NCBI GenBank assembly: GCA_048013815.1
Contig: CM106586.1
Coordinates: forward strand, 2,728,001-2,792,000
Reading direction: 5' to 3'
Origin: Setoptus koraiensis
Taxonomy: Eukaryota; Arthropoda
Length of the DNA stretch: 64,000 bases
Part shown: piece by piece, positions 58,320 to 64,000 of the stretch
Layout of the letters: the number at the start of each line of letters is the position of its first letter
Position numbering within the stretch: the first letter of the stretch is position 1
The notes under the pieces: model-generated
Databases searched by the model: none
What the model was told of the DNA's origin: nothing
What the model saw: the letters and a program-made list of their open reading frames with translations, nothing else
Position numbers and translations under genes: made by a program

Positions 58320-61300
58320 ATTATGACACAATCCCGTTGCATCGAATGGAAGCCACGATATTGGTCACAATTTCGGTCACACTTTTTTTCCAGTCAGCTG
58401 AAATTTTTCTTTTTTCTTTAGTTTTCTGGAGATTCGGGAGAGTGGAGGAGAGCCGGGGAGCAGCAAATCAAAAGAACGTTCCCGATCTACGATCTCCCTG
58501 CCTCAGTCCCATGACTGAGGGAATACCAAGTTCGTTGTCGTAATTGAAGTTGCTGTTGCAGTTGTTGCTGCTAACTAACAGATTTGTTTTGTTTTTTTCG
58601 TGCTGAAATTTAACAAGTTCCGTTCGACACTCGTTAGTTGACAGGGCGGGGAGCAATGGGGAATTTCTCTGTCGGCTATCTACAAATAAACATCAAGAAC
58701 GCATATCCATGCAGAGCGATAACGGCTGTAGAGACCTCAGAAGTTTAAAGACTTTACGCCACCCAGCGCCAAAGTCAAGAGTGACTCGGCGGGAGGGGCA
58801 AAGAGAAATATTCAGTGCAGGATGCAGCATCTATTGATACCAAATTCGAGAAAATCGCAACGACTTTTTTGGTGATCGCCTTATTGCAATTGGTCCTTTT
58901 CACTTTTCGGGATTTCGGGTGGATTTTGGACGGATTTTGGATGGATTAGATTTCTGTGCAAAGTGCTCAGTGGCCGTGGCGAGCATCCGAATGGGAAAGT
59001 TCGGACGGCTTCTAACGGAAGAGACTCCATGAATGCAAACGCGATGAATCAAAAAACAATAAGAGTGCCTATTTGACAACTAGACAAAACTGAGATATGA
59101 ATGATGTCAGCGTGACCCCACGGGCGGCGCCACAAAAGCCACTGACTCGTGAGAGCTCAACTAGAGGCCATGTTGTGATAAATGGGTCGGCTCATTTAGC
59201 TGTACAAATTGATTGGCACAATTATCCGACAACGACCATTCGTACAGCCAAGCGAGGTTGGCCTTCGGTGGGATTGGCATTGCAATAATACAACAGGTAG
59301 TTGCATGGGCATTCAACTATTTAACTATCTAACTATTTAAGTGTGGCTCGCAGTTGATCGCTGCTGATGGATTGAATTTGATTGATTTGAATTGATTTTA
59401 AAGCGAGCAATGAATAGCGACGAGCGATACGATCTGCGAGTTGATCGAGCGCCTCGTTGTTTCGATGTAGCTGATAGTTGATGATAGTGACGCTACTGGC
59501 GTCGCGCGCATGATGAATAGCGTAATAAAAAGCGGAAGCAAATGTTTTTCATTTAGGCAAGAGGCTTATTTGCAGAGAAACGGCAGCAGCAGCAACTGCA
59601 CAACAGCAACTACAGCTACAACGGCAACTACAACACCAACTACAGATACAGCAAATACAACAACAACGACAGCCGCAACTGAAACAACGGCAACTACAAC
59701 GACGCCGACGCCGGCTCTGGCAAGACTGAGAAAAGTAGTAGCTGATTGCATCAAAACATGCGAGCCGTTATAATTGTTGCTGGCCAGTGTGTTAAACTTG
59801 ACTGGCGAGACTGCATGCAATCGATGCCATCGCTTGTTTTGCGGAGTGGCCGCTTGTGCCGCTCGGTGCGATGCGCCGATTACGTTTCCATGGTGATGCC
59901 GGTCTGTCTCTATCCGAGAGACGGAGAAAATCTCTGTCCAAGCGACGCTCGGAATCCCCATCCGAAACGAGAGAGAATCCCCATCCAAAGAGAAAGAGAG
60001 AGAGAGAAAATCTGCACCTAGACGGAGAAAGAGAGAGGAAGAGACTCGCCGCTTTCAGAGATAATAACTGCTCTCGAGTGTGCGATGAGTTTGTACCACT
60101 TTTGATCGTTTTACCACTTGTTTGATGATGTGTGCAGGTGAATTTGATCAAGTTTAACTCCAACGTCTGCGCCGCCTCTAATATAAACACATAAAGAGGA
60201 AACAGTTTTGTGTGTGCCATCATCATGCACCCAACGCCAACAACGGCAACAACAGCAACAACAACAGCAACAACAACAGCTACAACAACAACGCCAACAA
60301 CAACAAGGACAAGTGCCTCATTTGAATGTTTTGCGCGTTTATCCTCATCATGTATGGTTGTTGTTGGATGGAAACTTTTGAGTCAACAGTGTCGACCAAA
60401 GTGCTCCTCATGACTCACAGGTTGCGCACGGAGTCACAAGTTGCCAGTCTCAAGTTGCCAGAGAGCTTCCTCTTACAAAACAAAGTTGTTAGTAATAGTA
60501 AAGAACGCACAAGTGCAAAGGGCAAACGTATGACAGATAGTGTAGACCGAGATTTCAATCAATTGTTCTTGCCATCAATTGTTGGTCGTTTGTTTTGCCC
60601 GTTAAAGAGCTGGCCGGTGCTCTGTTGTGCAACAATTGACTCAAGCGAGCGCGTTTGAATTGCTCGCAAATTGAATTGATCAGATTGGATCGGATCGGGC
60701 CGAACTGGATCGGATAAAATCAAATCGCATGAGTGCTGGACAACAAGTGCAACAACGCACGCAGAGTGATTGAGGAATGGACAGGGTGCCAGCAACATGT
60801 TGTTGTTGCTGTTGTTGTATTTGCAACAAATTGTTGCTATTGCAATTATTATCGTCATTGCATCGCGTGTCATTTGCAACAAATAACAGCGATAATAATT
60901 GTAAAAAACTAACACTGAAGTGGCGCGCGTTCAGCGCAACATGGCGACGTAGATTGAACGGAAATTCAATTGGACAATTCGGCAATTGATTGATTTCGGT
61001 GATATTACACGTAACAGTTGGTAGTTTTTTTTTCAGTTACATCATCCTAGCCTTTGTACTAGCTAGTTTGTTTGCTGTCGTTGTTAAACCCTGTGGTAGA
61101 TCAACAAACAAACCAGCCCAATGTTGCGTGTGCCCGTTACTCTGTCATGTTAATTGTATCAATAATTAACACGATCCCTATAATAATAACTGATTACACG
61201 CTAACTTATTAATAACAATATTGATGTTAATTAATATTAATATTATTATTGCATTTTATTTCATTTTATTTCATGCATACAACGGCGTACAACTAACTGA

Positions 61301-62190
61301 CTTTTGGACGGATAACTAACTGATTCTTGGAGGGACAAATCTCAATTTATGCCTGGCCAACATGGGAATGATAGCCAATGCATAAATTGAAATTTATTTT
61401 GAACTGCATGGTCAGCGGTTGTTAACATTGGTGACGTTAACAACAAATACATTACGCCCATTACGTAACTGCAGCAACCTGTTGAAGCCAAGGTGACAAG
61501 ACAAAAGAATACAATCCAATCTAATCATTCAACAGATAATCTAATGATAATGAACTTATCGTTGGTCACTGTATAAAGTTTAGTTTAACATATTGTGATA
61601 TTGCATTGCTATCACCACAGCATCACTAAAGTGACTCTGGCAACTACAGTATGCGAGTGGCGTTAATTGAATTCAATTGAATCGGATTGGATCGGGTTTT
61701 ATCTGGGCAACAGCGATTGATTTAGGGCGGCTTGCGTTAAATCAATCGTTGAATGCAAAAAGTTTCTCAGATGTCGCTCCTCTCGGCTGGCTACTGACTA
61801 TTCAGTGGCCAAAGATTTGTTGTTATTGTTTGTGGCTGCTGGTGCTGCTGCTGAGAAACAGTGAGTTAAGTGAGTCAAATTAGTCAAGTGGACCCCTTCT
61901 CGTTGAGCCACTCAATAGTGGCCTGCCGTTGCCAGCTAATCCCATTACATAGCCAACTGGCGGGGGATATCTGACAGCAGGGATAATCCGTTGGTTGAAT
62001 CAGCGGCCAGAGTGAGATTTTTCCGGCTGCCGATGCCAGCTGATGCCAGCTCAACCGGCAGCCGATGCTCGGGCAGCCAGTTTAGCGGTTGCCACAAGTT
62101 GCACAGGTGAGCCACGGACAGGTAGCGAGAGGAATAGGTGATGGCCGCTTTAAAATTTTAATCTCTGGGGCTGGTTCGAGCCAGCCAACG
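58320..62190. other. Intergenic stretch without recognised genes
   Basis: No gene is supported. It includes a 7-bp-arm hairpin CCTCAGT / ACTGAGG (58500-58519), ACA-rich tracts (59600-59710 and 60230-60310), a purine-rich GAGAAAGAGAG stretch (59920-60040) and an AT-rich segment near 61150-61270. The ORFs there follow this skewed composition. Confidence 0.4.
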
Positions 62191-62196
62191 GGAGAG

Positions 62197-62296
62197 ATGG
62201 CCGTTGTCGTTGTTGTTGTTGCCGCTGCTACTGAACAAACAGAATTGATAGATGGATTAGAGTTAGAAAGAGTCGAAAAGGCCAGTTGCAACTACA
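62197..62296 (+). CDS. Candidate first coding exon of a downstream gene
   Basis: ATG followed by a Val/Ala-rich leader (MAVVVVVVAAATEQTE), an acidic segment (ELIDGLELERVEK) and ASCNY, ending in phase 1 at a consensus GTGAGT donor. This copies the pattern of the two Ig genes, where a signal-peptide exon ends in phase 1. The Val run derives from a GTT repeat, so it may be accidental. Confidence 0.22.
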
Positions 62297-62820
62297 GTGA
62301 GTGGACGTTATGCAAGGCAAAGTTCAACTGTGTGCCGTCGTTTTGTTTTATTTGCCTGGCCCCCAGCAACTGCAAACGGCGACTACCTGCAACGGCCACG
62401 GTTACGCAATACTCGACAAGTATGACAATACTGAACAAATCCGTTACTCGTTGTTGTGACTTTTAGCTCGCACTGGCCATTGCATCATCGCGTGTTGTTC
62501 TCACTATTATTTGGCTATTTATCTGGCGACGAGCTCGATGACTGGCCGGCAACATGTCAGTAGCTAACATGTTGTTAGTGCTCAGGTGAATTGAGTGTGT
62601 GTGTGTGTGTGTAAGTGTGCAAATATGTGAGACATGCACTTGCGAAATAATGTAATAATGTTATAACATAATCATAATAATGTATTAATACAGCATTAAT
62701 GTAATAGTGTTATAATAATATGATAATCATGACTCATTACATAATCGTATGATATTACATAATGATCAGCGAGCGCTGTGTGAGAATTGTGCGCAATTGA
62801 TCATCTGTCTGTCATATAAT

Positions 62821-62828
62821 TGACGTCA
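62821..62828. promoter_or_regulatory. CRE-type palindrome TGACGTCA
   Basis: A perfect CREB/ATF consensus site lies just upstream of the second candidate exon. Function is unproven; another copy at 8844-8851 lies inside a repeat element. Confidence 0.3.
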
Positions 62829-62841
62829 ACGACGCAAACAG

Positions 62842-62910
62842 TTAGCACACAGAAGCTGGCACCTGAAGAGGCCAGCGTGCGCACCGATGGACAACAGGTT
62901 GTTGTTACAG
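62842..62910 (+). CDS. Candidate internal exon, phase 1-1
   Basis: A 69-bp open block between CAAACAG and GTATAC, with phase 1 at both ends. It encodes LAPEEASVRTDGQQVVVT, which looks like the linker and first strand before an Ig-type domain. The acceptor has a weak pyrimidine tract. If real, the gene continues to the right of the window. Confidence 0.25.
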
Positions 62911-63114
62911 GTATACAAATAACGTTGCGCTTGCACTGCACTGCAACGCATTACGTAATGTGCGATGTCCACTACTTAACCATGTCCATACTATTAACGG
63001 TCGCCAATAAACATGTTGCTTTTTACCGTTAGCTGCCGTCGTAACTGCACTCTGTATAATACTGTATATTTATTGCCGGCAATTGTCGTACTGTTGACCT
63101 TTTGTTGTCGTTAT

Positions 63115-63116
63115 CG

Positions 63117-63189
<73 letters not shown>

Positions 63190-63218
63190 CGTTGTTGTTG
63201 TTGTCGTTGTTGCTGTTG
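63115..63218. repeat. (GTT)n microsatellite
   Basis: More than thirty TTG/GTT triplets, almost pure, with a few TCG interruptions at the right end. It produces a spurious poly-Cys frame. Confidence 0.95.
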
Positions 63219-64000
63219 ATGCGCGCGAGCCGTCACTGTGGAGCGATTCAAAATTGAAATTGCCATGTTTGAAAACACCAGTGACTAAACAATTGTATTA
63301 GTATTATTATTATTATTATTGTTGTTGTTGTTGTTGTTGAATCGCTATTCGCTCACACTGGCGTTAATATGCAAATTTTATTATCGTAATGGCACATAAC
63401 GACGCAACGGCATACGCTCAGCGGGCAATAAATGCACAATAATGACTGATTTGGCTCGGCCGGCCCGCCAACGCTCACTCGCCGGGCTTGACAACAACAA
63501 GCACGACATGATAGTATATTCACACGAAGCGACAAATATACTCTTTCTGTCAATATTTCCAACTGTCAACATGCAGCCCCGTATGACAATAAATCACTGT
63601 GCGATCACCGGCGAAAATAAACTTCTCACACGAGCAGTTTTCGTTTGCACACTGTCATCGCTTGCGAGTCGCGACTCATCACTCATCCTGCCCGTATTGT
63701 CGAGACGATGCGCTATTTTTTGGGCCTGTCTGCTCATTGATATTTATCGTTCGGCTGTGCGATATGCCGAGGGCCAATTTTCAGGTAGGTGCAAATTGTG
63801 ACAAGAGGTACGAGAGCAGAATACATATTTGCATTGTTGACACGTCTCGCACGTTGTCAGTGACGGCGGCACGCAGCTAGACTTGAAAAAGACAAAATTG
63901 AGACAGAATTGAGCAGCAAAAAAGACAGACTCTTCGCATATCACTAACTTGCGTCAGCCCCGTCAGCATTGAGTGACAGTGCTGCATGTTTACACACTTG

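Noticed and set aside
62197-62400. Midkine/pleiotrophin or thrombospondin-type reading of CNYSEWTLC
   Set aside because: The match crosses a consensus donor and the downstream cysteine pattern does not fit either family.
63013-63219. Poly-Cys ORF
   Set aside because: Artefact of a (GTT)n microsatellite.

Overview
The window reads as animal nuclear DNA, most likely arthropod. It has a full-length Furry homologue, split genes with consensus GTAAGT/GTGAGT donors, CAA/CAG-coded polyglutamine runs, and a mixed load of DNA transposons and old LTR-element pieces. Very large exons and an intron-free 10-kb coding region would fit a chelicerate such as an acariform mite, but that placement is inference. 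No prokaryotic or organellar genes, CRISPR array, rRNA or tRNA were found.

Layout. (1) 1-3.0 kb: 5' part of a minus-strand gene for a secreted or membrane immunoglobulin-domain protein (signal-peptide exon plus one long exon; the rest lies to the left). (2) 3.0-8.0 kb: non-coding, minisatellites only. (3) 8.0-22.5 kb: a mobile-element island. It holds a 190-bp hAT-type MITE with perfect 8-bp target duplications, a 951-bp inverted-repeat element lying against Ty3/Gypsy RNase H debris, a second MITE, Ty1/Copia debris, two membrane-protein-like minus-strand fossils, a truncated Pif1-type helicase (Helitron-like), a 500-N assembly gap and a MULE transposase. At least six copies of an unfamiliar hairpin-tipped terminus are scattered through it, together with a 62-bp tandem repeat, a TTCGAA-rich satellite and a large (GAGCT)n palindrome. 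(4) 23.2-33.4 kb: the furry (fry) homologue as one uninterrupted reading frame of 3,390 codons. (5) 34.0-57.5 kb: a five-exon plus-strand gene whose spliced product (about 2,402 aa) has a signal peptide, three Ig-like domains separated by long low-complexity stretches, one transmembrane helix and a long cytoplasmic tail. All four introns are phase 1. (6) 57.5-64 kb: mostly non-coding, with two weak candidate exons of a further gene near 62.2-62.9 kb.

Base composition changes sharply. The fry region and left flank are AT-leaning or balanced, whereas the two long introns of the Ig gene (34.4-45.2 and 47.9-52.8 kb) are strongly GC-rich, dotted with GGGCCC palindromes and with short tandem repeats of 10-21 bp.

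Functionally, fry is a scaffold of the NDR/Tricornered kinase pathway in cell morphogenesis and dendrite tiling. The two Ig proteins look like cell-surface or adhesion molecules. No operon-like coupling is implied: the genes are separately promoted and the island separates the minus-strand Ig gene from fry.
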